Shown: positions 31,263 through 41,121, counted from the first letter of the stretch. The stretch is DNA of 60,040 bases from Spraguea lophii (GCA_001887945.1 LDOQ01000255.1:1-60040), one strand, 5' to 3'. Notes: generated by a model from the sequence alone, not told the origin. Made by a program: numbers and translations.

Positions 31263-31949
31263 TTTATGGGTGTATTTTTTAAATAGTTATTTAATATAAT
31301 TATTTTATCTTATAATTTATTTATTTCTATGTAAAAATATTATTTATTCTTTAGATTTATTTATAAATTTATATAAATATTATTATTTTTTAATGGAATT
31401 AGCTCAATATAATAATTTTTCTTTATAATTTATATTTATTTATGAATTATATATTTTTTTGTTTTTCACCAGAGGAAAAGAAAATCTTTCATCTACCTGT
31501 TACATTTGAGTAATATTTTGTATATTATTTTATTTTTTAATTACAAATAGGTTAGAACATAATAACTAATTCAAACTGATTAGGATATTAATATTTTAAT
31601 CTATTACGTTACATCTATAAATAATTAGATTTAAAGATAATATTTTTCTAAGACATTGCATTATTTATTATTGAATCTAATTAAAATATATTACTATCAT
31701 ATATTATTAAATTTATTATTTTCTCAGGTGTTATGAAATATAAATATATTATCTTAGTTATAAAATAATATTATCTTGGTTATACAATAATAATATCTTA
31801 GATATACAATAATATTATCTTAGATATATTCTAACTTAGTAAATAAATATTATATCAAGCTTATAATCTTTATTCATTTATAAAGATTTTCTTATCTGAT
31901 GTAAAATAGAATAAAATATTATATTTATTTTTACAAGGGTCAAATATAA
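31263..31949. other. AT-rich intergenic region with degenerate short repeats
   Basis: Near 31748-31828 a unit of about 27-30 bp containing AATATTATCTTAG recurs about three times. No gene seen. Confidence 0.45.
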
Positions 31950-32067
31950 ATATCGTATATAATATATTATAATACGTCAATATTATATACTTTAAAATAT
32001 ATTGTATATAATATATTATAATACGTAAATATTATATACTTTAAAATATATCGTATATAATATATTA
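31950..32067. repeat. 49-bp tandem repeat, about 2.4 copies
   Basis: Units at 31950-31998 and 31999-32047 differ at two positions; a third partial copy runs 32048-32067. Each begins ATAT(C/T)GTATATAATATATT and ends CTTTAAAAT. It lies just downstream of the stop of the next gene. Confidence 0.85.
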
Positions 32068-32096
32068 TTTCTATCAAATTATTCTTTTATACGTAT

Positions 32097-32672
32097 TCAT
32101 ATTAAACCTTCTTCTTTTTTAATTTTTTTTCTTATTTCTCTCCATTGTTTTCTATTTTTAAAATATAATTGTTCCATATCTATTTCTTCTGTATTAGTAA
32201 ATATACTTTTATATATAAAATTATATTCATCTGTTTTTTTCTGTGTTATTTTATTGTATAAATATTTAATATAGTTATTTATTTCTGTATAATCTTTTAT
32301 CTCATTATTATTTTCTTTCGTGTTGTTATTATCTATTGTATATGGAATATTATCATTATTTTTATTATCTTTTATCTCATTATTATCATTATCATTCTTA
32401 TTATCATGCTTATTATCGTTATCTATTGTATATGGAATATTGTGTTTATGACAGTATAATATTATTAATTCTTTGTATTCTTTTTTACATTTTATAAATA
32501 TACTTATATTATTTGTGGTATTAAATGTATTGTATAATCTTTTATATATTATATCATTGTTTGTGTCTATATTGGATTGTGGATTGTAATCTTTTGTTGT
32601 TGTGTTATTTTTATGAAGTAAATTGTAAATAAATTCATCAAATTCAATATTTACATTATATAAAAATAACAT
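32097..32672 (-). CDS. Hypothetical protein with Asn/Asp-rich insert, 191 aa
   Basis: A 191-residue protein of unknown family. Residues 1-80 form a possible small folded domain (FIYNLLHKNN, IFIKCKKEYKELIILYCHKH). Residues about 82-130 are an Asn/Asp/Lys low-complexity insert in which IPYTIDN occurs twice. The last 50 residues are helical and basic, ending WREIRKKIKKEEGLI. CCC lies at 32681-32679 on the coding strand, six bases before the ATG, which suggests a conserved core gene whose sequence has diverged. It could be a small RNA-processing or transcription subunit, but nothing seen proves that. Confidence 0.65.
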   Translation of the reverse strand: MLFLYNVNIEFDEFIYNLLHKNNTTTKDYNPQSNIDTNNDIIYKRLYNTFNTTNNISIFIKCKKEYKELIILYCHKHNIPYTIDNDNKHDNKNDNDNNEIKDNKNNDNIPYTIDNNNTKENNNEIKDYTEINNYIKYLYNKITQKKTDEYNFIYKSIFTNTEEIDMEQLYFKNRKQWREIRKKIKKEEGLI

Positions 32673-32779
32673 TTAAAAGGGTGAAGGGGATGAAGAAGAA
32701 ATATAAAATTAAGAAAGTGTAAATATTATAAAATGAATAAGTAATAATTGTAAATATACTTTTTTTATAATAGTTAATA

Positions 32780-33262
32780 TACTTGGCCTAATATTTATTG
32801 AATAATCTTAAATTTGGTGGGTTCGAATTACTTCATTCCGAAGAATTCTCAAAAACATAAAAGAGAAGAGAGAATGGTTATTGAGTGTATGAAAATTCAA
32901 CACATCATTTGTTTATGCTTTTTACGATAAACCTATTGTCTGATTAAAATGGTATTTATACGTCGTAGTTACAATCTTTGTATTGATTACTGGCTCGATT
33001 AATACCGTGTTAATAAGAAAATTAAGGATATCTAAGAAATATAAAGAAGATTAGAGACATCTAAGAAATATAAAAAGATGGTAACGTGTATTATATACAA
33101 AATTTCAATATTCTGCAATATAAAGTAAAATGGAGTCAATGAATGTAAATCTTATAATTTGTTAATACCACTTAATTTACGTTTTAAAAAATCAATGATT
33201 ACAGAGAATGATAAATCAATAATTAGTCAGAACGTCTTTAATTGTAATTAAAATAATATTAT
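32780..33262 (+). repeat. SINE-like element, copy B (decayed head)
   Basis: The head is still readable: ACTTGGCCTAAT near 32780 (decayed A-box) and GGTGGGTTCGAATTA at 32816-32830 (B-box core GGTTCGAA intact). The body has GAAGAATTCTCAAAAACA, then AGAGAAGAGAGAATGGTTAT, TACAATCTTTGTATTGATTA near 32968, and TATTCTGCAATATAAAG. The tail is the TAATTGTAATTAAAATAATATT type. Its 3' half continues into the downstream flank of kinase 1 and is repeated after kinase 2. Confidence 0.65.
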
Positions 33263-33314
33263 AAAAAGTTTATAAGGAAAAATATCGACTGTATTTGATA
33301 AATTTATTATTTAA

Positions 33315-34859
33315 TTAAGGTGATAACTTTAATAATATTCTCTCTTCCTTTTTTAAAAACCTTTCAATATTTTCAAAAAGATCCGAACTATTAAATTTCA
33401 CGAAATCATAGAAATTTATATCTAATAAAATTCTTATATACATTTTAAACTTTTCAGGAACAAATTTGTTAGAAAATACAAGATCTGGAAGTTCTCTGGT
33501 TATTTTAATATCCTCATTCTTACAATATTCAATAAACTCATCAAATGGTAATGTTCTCTCAACCAATGCAAATAAAATAACACCATATGCCCAAAAATCA
33601 TCATAAAAACATGGTCTTTTATCGTATATTACGCAAGTAAGATAATAGGCTTTTGTATATCCATAAGCGAATTTCTTATTTACTGACGGCGAGTTTATAA
33701 AAGAATATCCAAAGTCGAACAACCTTATATTCAAATCAGCATCTATTGTGATATTGGAAGGTTTTATATCACTGTGAACTATGTTGTTTTTATGTAAAAA
33801 ATTTATTCCGTGTAAAATATTTTGAGATATTTTTATTATATTCTTATAATTTATTCTTTTGTTTTTTTCGATATAATCAAATAGTGTATTTTCAAATAAT
33901 TCATATATTAAATAAAGGGTTTTGTTGTAATAATATGCAGCATATCCTTTTATGATGTATTTGGATGAAACTGATTTAAAATATTCCATAAAATAAACAT
34001 CGTGGTTGAAAAATACCTTACTATGACATCTACTAGAAGAAAGATAAGAAAAATCCAAAACCTTCATAGCATATTCACATTTTTTATGACATGTAAGTTG
34101 GATTTTGAATATTTGTGCTGTAGCACCTTGATTTATTAGTTTTGGTGGATAACACAAATTTTTTGTAAATAAAGTAAAATGAGAGGGAAAGCAGGTGGTA
34201 TTACAGCCTCGATTAAATGCTATGTGGTTCCAATGTAGTTGATTACTCAATCTTAGGAAATAATCATAAACTCTTAAATATAAGGCTGATAAATCAATAT
34301 CATCTTGTTCAGGTTGTTGGTCAGATACGTTTAATTGATCACTTGTTTCTCCGGGTTTATATACATCTTGGGCAGATTCGTCTTTTTGATTGGTAGATAA
34401 TAAAATTGTGCGATCTCGCACAGGATCGTATTTTTTTAATACTTTATCGCTCCCCTTTTTAATATCTAATTTTTCTGAGTTATTTACCGTATTCGGATTT
34501 TCAAGTAATTGTTTATTTACTTCTTTTGAATTTTTAATATCAACGGCGTCTTCTATAGAAGATCTGGATTTTTTCTGGGCCTGATTTTCTTTTCTTCGTA
34601 CAATTGTATGCTCTTCATTGGTTGTAACTTTTATGCTGTTTTTTCGGTCATTTTTTTGACAAATGACTTTCTTCTTTTTCATAATTTTTCTTTGATCACT
34701 ATTTTTTTTAAAAAAATTACGAAAAAATTTTTTATTTTGATTATTATGCAATTTGGGAACACCACATATACTTATAGACGCTGTTTTTATAATCTTTATA
34801 AATAATATTTTTGATACATGTGATTTTAGAAGAATTAACATTAATAATATAAAATTCAT
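33315..34859 (-). CDS. Predicted secreted protein kinase, copy 1
   Basis: A 514-residue protein. An N-terminal hydrophobic stretch (residues 1-21) is followed by a basic, low-complexity region (to about 190) and a protein kinase domain (about 235-475). Visible kinase motifs: a glycine-poor nucleotide loop NQGATAQIF near 248, the ATP-anchoring Lys in AMKVLDF near 264, catalytic HSDIKPSN near 361 (HRD changed to HSD, Asp and Lys kept), DFG near 380 and DDFWAYG near 418. The APE motif is not recognisable. Core residues are kept, so activity is plausible. The start is the first ATG (34859). No CCC element is present. It is one half of a tandem duplication. The type of anchor (cleaved signal or membrane) is unresolved. 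Confidence 0.82.
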   Translation of the reverse strand: MNFILLMLILLKSHVSKILFIKIIKTASISICGVPKLHNNQNKKFFRNFFKKNSDQRKIMKKKKVICQKNDRKNSIKVTTNEEHTIVRRKENQAQKKSRSSIEDAVDIKNSKEVNKQLLENPNTVNNSEKLDIKKGSDKVLKKYDPVRDRTILLSTNQKDESAQDVYKPGETSDQLNVSDQQPEQDDIDLSALYLRVYDYFLRLSNQLHWNHIAFNRGCNTTCFPSHFTLFTKNLCYPPKLINQGATAQIFKIQLTCHKKCEYAMKVLDFSYLSSSRCHSKVFFNHDVYFMEYFKSVSSKYIIKGYAAYYYNKTLYLIYELFENTLFDYIEKNKRINYKNIIKISQNILHGINFLHKNNIVHSDIKPSNITIDADLNIRLFDFGYSFINSPSVNKKFAYGYTKAYYLTCVIYDKRPCFYDDFWAYGVILFALVERTLPFDEFIEYCKNEDIKITRELPDLVFSNKFVPEKFKMYIRILLDINFYDFVKFNSSDLFENIERFLKKEERILLKLSP

Positions 34860-35335
34860 CAATCTTGTAAAATTCAACAATTATATTTGTATTCATTAAT
34901 TATACCTATTTGACTTATTTTTTGATATATACTATATTGAAATTACAAATATATTTTATTCGATTATACAATCTCCACTGAATACAGATTTATGGTATAA
35001 GATTTATATTATCGTGTTACCATCGTAATAAAGTCTAAAAATATATATAATTAATTTAAAAATTATTACTTATTCATATTTAATTATTATGTTTATATGT
35101 ATATTAATTCATATTAAACGGAATAATGTTTTTTTAAAACAAATTAAAATAATTTATCTATTTTGCTTTGTAAAAAATTACTATTAAAATTTAAATTGAA
35201 ATATATAATTTTAAAATGTTTTTCGTATGGTTAACTATCTTTAAACATTTTACGTACCTAATTTTTTATAATACTTTCTAATACTTAATGTAAAAGAAAT
35301 ACAATTTCCATGTAGATCATATTATTTTAATTTTT
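34860..35335. other. Upstream flank of kinase 1 (duplicated, with empty transposon site)
   Basis: Alignable with the region upstream of kinase 2 (37634-38021 plus 39009-39147). TAAAATTT at 35185-35192 is the intact target where the other copy carries the Merlin element. The similarity ends at about 35330, at the 3' end of the next repeat copy. Confidence 0.7.
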
Positions 35336-35806
35336 CTTTATTAATGAAACTTTTATTTATCAAAGTTCCCTGGTCGGCTGCGGCCTATCATGGTCTGTGA
35401 GCTTCGGTTCTTCAAGCAAATCTAAGCTCGTATTAACTGGTTTTGCTACAGATATGCATTAATCTCATATTATCTTATGCTCCAGAATGATAGGAGTTTG
35501 CGTATGGTGCACGTTGTCGCCTAAACTTTAAGGAATTCCCAATTCTTTTGTTGCATAGTATTGGCCGAGTCATAAATCAATACAGTAATTGCAATTACAT
35601 TAACTAAACACTATTGTAATCTAGTATTAGGGCCATCGTACAAGGCACAACTAATGCTGCGCTATCGAACCCACACCCACTCAACAACCTTTTTCCATAT
35701 TCTACCTTTTATTCTTATTATTTTTTTTGAAAATTCTTCTGAATGAGGGATTCGAACCCGCTAGGTTTGGGGTTTGGTTACCACTCCACGATCACTGGGC
35801 AAAGCT
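35336..35806 (-). repeat. tRNA-derived SINE-like element, copy D (full length, least decayed)
   Basis: On the minus strand, from the head: A-box-like TTGCCCAGTGATCG near 35802-35789, and a perfect B-box GGTTCGAATCC at 35758-35748. The body has GGTTGTTGAGTGGGTG, GTTCGATAGCGCAGC, CTGTATTGATTTATGACTCG, ATTCTGGAGCATAAGATAA, and AAACCAGTTAATACGAGC. The 3' part has AAGAACCGAAGCTCACAGACC and GACCAGGGAACT, and ends in TAAATAAAAGTTTCATTAA. It is visibly richer in G and C than other copies, which suggests it inserted most recently. It sits exactly between the two duplicated kinase units. Confidence 0.78.
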
Positions 35807-35808
35807 AA

Positions 35809-36035
35809 ATTATTATGCCAAGAAGAGGTTAGGAATCTTTAAGAAATCGGGAGCGGTGTCGAAATGTACCATACGTAAAGCTACAATATTCTGGAACATA
35901 ATCTAAGATAAGGTTAATGGATATATCTAGCAAAACTTGTTAATGCAACTAATTTATATTTTAAGAGATCAATAATTTCAGAGAATGATAAATCAACAAT
36001 TAGGCAGAACGTCTTTAATTGTAATTAAAATAATA
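35809..36035 (+). repeat. SINE-like element, copy C (3' half)
   Basis: Starts ATTATTATGCCAAGAAG, matching the middle of the full element, then TATTCTGGAACATAATC, AAAACTTGTTAATGCA and the tail TAATTGTAATTAAAATAATA. It is the duplicate of the 3' half of copy B, carried along in the tandem duplication. Confidence 0.65.
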
Positions 36036-36091
36036 CTGTAAAAAGTTTATAAGGAAAAATATCAACTATATTTGATACAATTATTATTTAA

Positions 36092-37633
36092 TTAAGATAA
36101 ACGACTTAATAATATTCGTTCTTCGTTACTTAAAAAGTTTTCAATACTCTCACAAATATTCAGATTATTAAATTTCACGAAATCATAAAAACTTATGTCT
36201 AACAAAGTTATTATGGACATTTTAAACTCATTGGGAATCAATTTGTTATTAAATATAAGTTTGGGAAGTTTTCTAGTTATTGCAATCTTTTCGTTTCTAC
36301 AATATCTAATCATATCTTCAAATGGAAGCTTTCTTTCAACCAATGCAAATAAAACTGTACCATATGCCCAAAAATCATCATGAAAACATGGTCTTCCATT
36401 GTATATTACACAAGTAAGATAATAATTTTCTGTATAACCGTGCCTGAAATTTCTATTTATTAATATCGAATTTATAAAAGAATGTCCAAAGTCAAATAAC
36501 TTTATATTCAATTCATCATCTATTGCGATATTTGAATGTTTTATATCACTGTGAATTATTCTGTTTTTATGTAAAAAATCTATTCCGTATAAAATGTTTT
36601 GAGATATTCTTATTATATTCTTATAATCTATTCTTTTATTTTTCTTAGTATAATCAAGCAGTGTGTTTTCAAAATATTCATATATTAAATAGAGTTTTTT
36701 GTTATAATAATATGCAGCATATCCTTTTATGATGTATTTTGATGGAACTGATTTAAAATATTCCATAAAATAAAGATCGTGGTTGAAAAATACCTTAGCA
36801 TGACATCTTCTATAAGAAAGATCGGAAAAATCTAAAACTTTCATGGCATATTCACATTTTTCATGGCATGTAAGTTGGATTTTGAAGACTTGTGCAGTTG
36901 CACCTTTATTTATTACTTTAGGCGAATAATAAAATTTTTTTGTGAATAATGTAAAATCAGAAGGAAAGCAGGAAAGATTACAACCTCGATTAAATGCTAC
37001 GTGGTTCCAATGCAATTGATTACTCGACCTTATAAAATAATTGTAAACTCTTAAATATAAGGTTTTAAAATCAACAGAATCTTGCCCAAGTTGTTGTTCA
37101 GGCATGTTTAATTGATTAAGTGTTTCTTTGGATCCATATGGATTGGGGAAGGATTCTTCTTCTTGCTTAATAGATAATAAAACTGCACGATTTTGCACAG
37201 GATTGGTTTTTTTCAATACCTTATCATTCCCACTTTTAATATCCATTTTTTCTGAATTATTTGTCGTATTTGTATTGGTGAGTGATTGACGTGTTACTCT
37301 TCTCACACTTTCAATATCTGCGGTGTCTTTTATAGAAGATCTGGATTTTTTCCGGGTCTGATTTTCTTCTTTTCGTACAATTGTATGCTCTTCATTGGTT
37401 GTAACTTCTATATTACTTTGTTGACATTTTCTTTTATGAATGACTTTCTCTTTCTTAATTTTTCTTTCATCTTTATTTTTTTTAAAGAGATTACAAAAAA
37501 TTCTTTTATCTTGATTAATACGTAATTTGGGAACACAACATATACTTGTAGATGCTGTTTTTATAATTTTTATAAATATTATTTTTGATACATATGATTT
37601 TAGAACAATTGACAGTAGTAATATAAAATTCAT
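36092..37633 (-). CDS. Predicted secreted protein kinase, copy 2
   Basis: A 513-residue paralog of kinase 1, alignable end to end: hydrophobic N-terminus (MNFILLLSIVLKSYVSKIIF), basic linker, then the kinase domain with NKGATAQVF near 247, AMKVLDF near 263, HSDIKHSN near 360 (the Pro after the catalytic Lys is His here), LFDFGHSF near 379 and DDFWAYG near 418. The linker differs more than the kinase domain, as expected if only the domain is constrained. Catalytic Asp, ATP Lys and DFG Asp are all kept. The start is the first ATG (37633). No CCC element. The downstream flank is shared with copy 1, and the upstream flank is interrupted by a Merlin element. Confidence 0.82.
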   Translation of the reverse strand: MNFILLLSIVLKSYVSKIIFIKIIKTASTSICCVPKLRINQDKRIFCNLFKKNKDERKIKKEKVIHKRKCQQSNIEVTTNEEHTIVRKEENQTRKKSRSSIKDTADIESVRRVTRQSLTNTNTTNNSEKMDIKSGNDKVLKKTNPVQNRAVLLSIKQEEESFPNPYGSKETLNQLNMPEQQLGQDSVDFKTLYLRVYNYFIRSSNQLHWNHVAFNRGCNLSCFPSDFTLFTKKFYYSPKVINKGATAQVFKIQLTCHEKCEYAMKVLDFSDLSYRRCHAKVFFNHDLYFMEYFKSVPSKYIIKGYAAYYYNKKLYLIYEYFENTLLDYTKKNKRIDYKNIIRISQNILYGIDFLHKNRIIHSDIKHSNIAIDDELNIKLFDFGHSFINSILINRNFRHGYTENYYLTCVIYNGRPCFHDDFWAYGTVLFALVERKLPFEDMIRYCRNEKIAITRKLPKLIFNNKLIPNEFKMSIITLLDISFYDFVKFNNLNICESIENFLSNEERILLSRLS

Positions 37634-38013
37634 TGATCTTGTAAAGTTCAACAATTATATTTGTATTCGTTAATTATACTTATTTAACTTATTTTTATAT
37701 ATATACTATATTGAAATTACGAATATATTTTATTTGATTAGACACCCTCTACTGAATACAGACTCTTGATATAAAATTTATATAATATCGTTTTGCAGTT
37801 ATAATAAAGTGTTAGAAAATGTATAATTAGTTTAAAAATTATCACTTATTCATATTTAATTATTATATTTTTAAATATATCAGTTTATATATATATCAAC
37901 GCATATTCAACGAAATAATGTTTTTTTAAAGCAAATTAAAATAATTTTTTGGGTTTGAATTTTTAAAGATATTTAAAATAATTTATCTATTTTGCTTTGT
38001 TTAAAATTACTAT

Positions 38014-38021
38014 TAAAATTT
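38014..38021. repeat. Left target-site duplication of Merlin element
   Basis: TAAAATTT directly before the left terminal inverted repeat; identical to 39009-39016. Confidence 0.85.
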
Positions 38022-39008
38022 GGTAAAAAGTTGTTTTAACTTTCAAAAAAGGTATATAAAGGAGCAGTTTTAAAAGAAAATAAATCCATCAAATAATCTT
38101 TAATAAGTCCAATAACGCGGAAAATGGGCATTTTTTCCATATAAATAAAAATACTTTCGTATATAATTTTTTATATCTGTATTCTTATTAGATTCTCTTG
38201 TTTTTAAAAAAATCCTTCGCATGTTCCCACTTATTCTTTATGTTTTGTGTGTGGATTACAGGATTATTTGGATCCACAAAACTCCTGGGCTGAATTAGGT
38301 TCCAACGAAAATAATTCATTCTAATCAATGAAATATAGCCCTTTTCCATGAGTTGGAAATAGTGGCTGTTCCCTCTTCGTATTCTGAAATACGATTTTTT
38401 ACGTTTTAATACATTTCTTTTAGTAGTTATTACACAAAAAAACACTTTTTTGTCTCTCTACATAGTTCTCCAACACACCATTGTTTTTTTGTTATTTTAC
38501 CCCTATTTTACTTTTTTTGTAACGTAAATTTCATCGAACTCAGCTATTAATTTTTTCCTCTTTATTCTTTTTTTGAATAGACATTTTATTTTATTCAATG
38601 TTATATTCCTAATATGCACGTAGGTAATATTAGAAATGTTGCTTTCTCTTAAAATTTGTTTTTTTTTGCTTTTTTTTGAAATATTGTAGATTATCAATGA
38701 AATTTTTGATAAAAATGTCTTCAAACCAGAAAGAACCCGATTTTTTTCTAGTAGAAAATGAAATGTTTGTGCATTTGAAATTAATATACTTCTATAACCA
38801 TTTGTTTATGTCTTCATTAATCATCAATTTCAATACCTTTTTACATTTAAAAAAATTTTAGATTTTTTCAAAATACCCGAATCCACCAAATAAACAAAAA
38901 ACCTATAATTTTCTCATCAATGAGATTAATTATCTTATTAATAACATCAATTTTTATCATAAAGGCCTCTTTTACATACCTTTTTGAAAGTTAAAACGAT
39001 CTTTTACC
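38022..39008 (-). mobile_element. Merlin-type DNA transposon, dead copy (987 bp)
   Basis: The left end reads GGTAAAAAGTTGTTTTAAC and the right end is its near-perfect inverse (39008 leftward GGTAAAAGATCGTTTTAAC). Both continue CTTTCAAAAA(A)GGTAT(A/G)TAAA, giving inverted repeats of about 40 bp. Flanking 8-bp duplications TAAAATTT fit the Merlin family, which makes 8-9 bp duplications. The interior encodes a degraded IS1016/IS1595-like DDE transposase on the minus strand. Merlin elements are known from microsporidia. Confidence 0.88.
38188..38950 (-). pseudogene. Degraded Merlin/ISXO2-like DDE transposase
   Basis: Pieces in order on the minus strand: an N-terminal part with a Cys-containing region and RKKSGSFWF (family: S-x-R-x-GSFF), then FDEIYVTKKVK holding the first catalytic Asp (near 38530), a stop-riddled stretch where RGN and a W-x-x-ERDKKVFF-like block are still visible, and a C-terminal piece RSFVDPNNPVIHTQNIKNKW (family: NFVDP-x-TGxHTQxIExxW), in which the expected Glu is Lys. 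At least two in-frame stops or shifts break it and the second catalytic Asp is not found, so the enzyme is inactive. Confidence 0.82.
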
Positions 39009-39420
39009 TAAAATTTAAATCGAAATATATAATTTTAAAGTATTCTTCGTATGGTTAATCACCTTTAAATATTTTACGTACCTAATTTTTTCTAATACTT
39101 AATGTAAAAGAAATACAATCACCATATATAAATCATATTATTTTAGTATTGAAGTTATTTTTTCTTTATAATCAAAATTTATCTTAGATAATATTTACCT
39201 ATCTTTTTTGAATACTGTAACTCCTTTATAAATCTTTAAATAAAAAAATATTTTGTAAAATTTATTTAAACCAAAGCATTTAAATTATTATCACACGGTT
39301 AACATATTTATACAACTTTCTAATATACTCAACTATAAATATTTATCTATATAAAAATTTTATAAAAAAATATAAAATGAAATTTGATTTTTATAACAAT
39401 TTTTTTTAATTTTTAAACAT
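39009..39420. other. Right target duplication and old upstream flank of kinase 2
   Basis: TAAAATTT at 39009-39016 is the right target duplication. The sequence to about 39147 continues the similarity to the kinase 1 upstream flank (CTTCGTATGGTTAA, TTTTACGTACCTAATTTTTT, ACTTAATGTAAAAGAAATAC). Beyond that nothing gene-like is seen before RPB9. Confidence 0.65.
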
Positions 39421-39756
39421 TTACCTCTCTGTCCATACATTTATACATTTTTTACAAATATATATCATATTAAATATTTCATCTTCACTTTCTCCTTTAG
39501 GCTCTATAGATACTGCTTCATCATAATTACATTTAGGACATATTATACTTATTATAGGAAGTGTATTATCATTTACATATTCTTTTGCAAGATTTCCTAT
39601 ATGTTGTTTATGATGTTTTTCTTTTTCTTCGTAAATTATCATACTTTTAGCATCTTCAAAATGTTCACATCCTTTACATACCATATATAATGTGTTGTCT
39701 TGTTTTTCTTCTTTGGGGTATAAAAGATTATTGCATTCCCTACAGAAATCTTGCAT
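39421..39756 (-). CDS. RPB9: RPB9, RNA polymerase II subunit
   Basis: A 111-residue subunit of RNA polymerase II involved in start-site choice, elongation and proofreading. Two zinc ribbons are visible: FCRECNNLLYP with CKGCEH at residues 4-33, and ICPKCNYDEA with ICKKCINVW at about 72-107. The second ribbon is the TFIIS-like one. Length and order fit RPB9 (122 in yeast). CCCC lies at 39761-39758 on the coding strand, one base before the ATG. It is divergent from FIP1 across 118 bases. RPA12 and RPC11 are the related alternatives, but both carry a QTRSADE-type loop that is absent here. Confidence 0.92.
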   Translation of the reverse strand: MQDFCRECNNLLYPKEEKQDNTLYMVCKGCEHFEDAKSMIIYEEKEKHHKQHIGNLAKEYVNDNTLPIISIICPKCNYDEAVSIEPKGESEDEIFNMIYICKKCINVWTER

Positions 39757-39874
39757 TGGGGTGTACTTAAGCTAAAATATTTTAAAAAAAGAAAAATAAA
39801 GATGATGAAAATAGTATCCAGCAATTTTTACGAAGAATAAAAAAATGATTAATTTTTAAACTATTCCCCCTTAC
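39757..39874. promoter_or_regulatory. Compact divergent promoter, RPB9 and FIP1
   Basis: 118 bases between two divergent start codons, with a C-run for each: CCCC at 39761-39758 (minus) and CCCCC at 39866-39870 (plus). The shortest divergent promoter in the window. Confidence 0.6.
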
Positions 39875-40363
39875 ATGGAAAATAAAGATTTTATAGTCGA
39901 TCTTGATGAATCTTCTTCTAGTAGCAGTAATCTTCAAGTGATAGTAGAAGATCAAAAACCAGTACAAGCAATACCTCAGATGCCTATGATAGATGGTACA
40001 AAACTTTTTGATTTTGAAATAGATAATTTGGAAGATAAACCGTGGAGGAAACCAGGTGCAGATATCACAGATTATTTTAATTATGGATTCGATGAAGTTA
40101 CATGGAAATTATATTGTGCAAAACAAAAAAATATAAGAGAAGAATTTAAAGATTATAGGAGTGAGAAAAATAGAAATGATAAAGAATATGATAGAAGAAG
40201 TAGATATTATAACAGAGATTATGATAGAAGGGATGATAGAGATCATAGAAGATGGGAAGATAAAAGATATGATAGGAGAGATGATAGGGATTATTATAAA
40301 AGAGAGGATAGAAGATACGACAGAAGAGATGATAGAGATTTTAAAAGAGGTTATCGAGACTGA
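39875..40363 (+). CDS. FIP1: FIP1, polyadenylation factor subunit
   Basis: A 162-residue protein of the cleavage and polyadenylation complex that tethers poly(A) polymerase. The diagnostic Fip1 motif is at residues about 55-80: [20 protein letters not shown] followed by [11 protein letters not shown], essentially as in yeast and human. The N-terminus is acidic with a run of Ser. The C-terminus (residues about 105-162) is an Arg/Asp repeat ([17 protein letters not shown]) like the RD region of animal FIP1. Yeast FIP1 is twice as long. The start follows CCCCC by four bases. Confidence 0.94.
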   Translation: MENKDFIVDLDESSSSSSNLQVIVEDQKPVQAIPQMPMIDGTKLFDFEIDNLEDKPWRKPGADITDYFNYGFDEVTWKLYCAKQKNIREEFKDYRSEKNRNDKEYDRRSRYYNRDYDRRDDRDHRRWEDKRYDRRDDRDYYKREDRRYDRRDDRDFKRGYRD

Positions 40364-40659
40364 TAAAATATTTAACTGGAAATTGTAATAGAAATAATTT
40401 TAAATATTGTTATTTCGTTTACTCTGATAGTTATTGGGAAATTTAATATAAAAATAAAATGTCTTATGAATACTATGTAATATTTATTTTTTTCTAAAAA
40501 TAATATACAAAGAAATGTTATATTCTCAACCAAATTGAAAGATGAAATTCTCTGAATTTTTTTAATTAATTTTAAACAACAAATTTTTAATTGTTTTTTT
40601 TTCGATTGAATTTTCTATTATATTACCAATAATACTCTAAACTCTTCAGAATTTTAAAT
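40364..40659. other. AT-rich spacer
   Basis: No gene or motif seen between FIP1 and the next repeat copy. Confidence 0.5.
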
Positions 40660-41121
40660 CTACTTGTTTTATTATGCATAAAATGATAACCAAATTCTAG
40701 GTCTAGCAGTTTCAGATACCTTATCTAGAAAATTCTCAAAAAACATATAAATAAAGATAGAATAAAAGAAAAGAGATGACTAAATTAGTGGGGATTCCAC
40801 AATGTAACTTAATTTTTTCTTTATAAGATGAACTGATTATTGGATTAAAGCAATAATATGTGATACAATCTTTGTATCGATTTATGATTTACCCAATATT
40901 ATACCAAGAGAAGATTAGAATCTTATTAATGTTAATAAGATAATGAGTACATCATGTTGCAAATCCCTAATGTTTTGGAGTATAAAATAAAATGATACCA
41001 ATCCATATATGTAGTCAACCCAATTAATACAAATTATTTGTATTTTAAAAAATTAACAGTCATATTTTATAATATGTTACAACCTCATAAATTCTTTTGA
41101 TTATCATTAAAATGTTATTTC
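40660..41121 (+). repeat. SINE-like element, copy F (decayed)
   Basis: The head is reduced to GATAACCAAATTCTAGG near 40685 with a lost B-box (GCAGTTTCAGATACC). The body is clear: AAAATTCTCAAAAAACATA, TACAATCTTTGTATCGATTT near 40865, CCCAATATTATACCAAGAGA near 40893, ATTAGAATCTTATTAA, TACATCATGTTGCAAATCCC and CCAATTAATACAAATT near 41022. The tail is the ATTATCATTAAAATGTTATT form of copies A-C. Confidence 0.62.
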
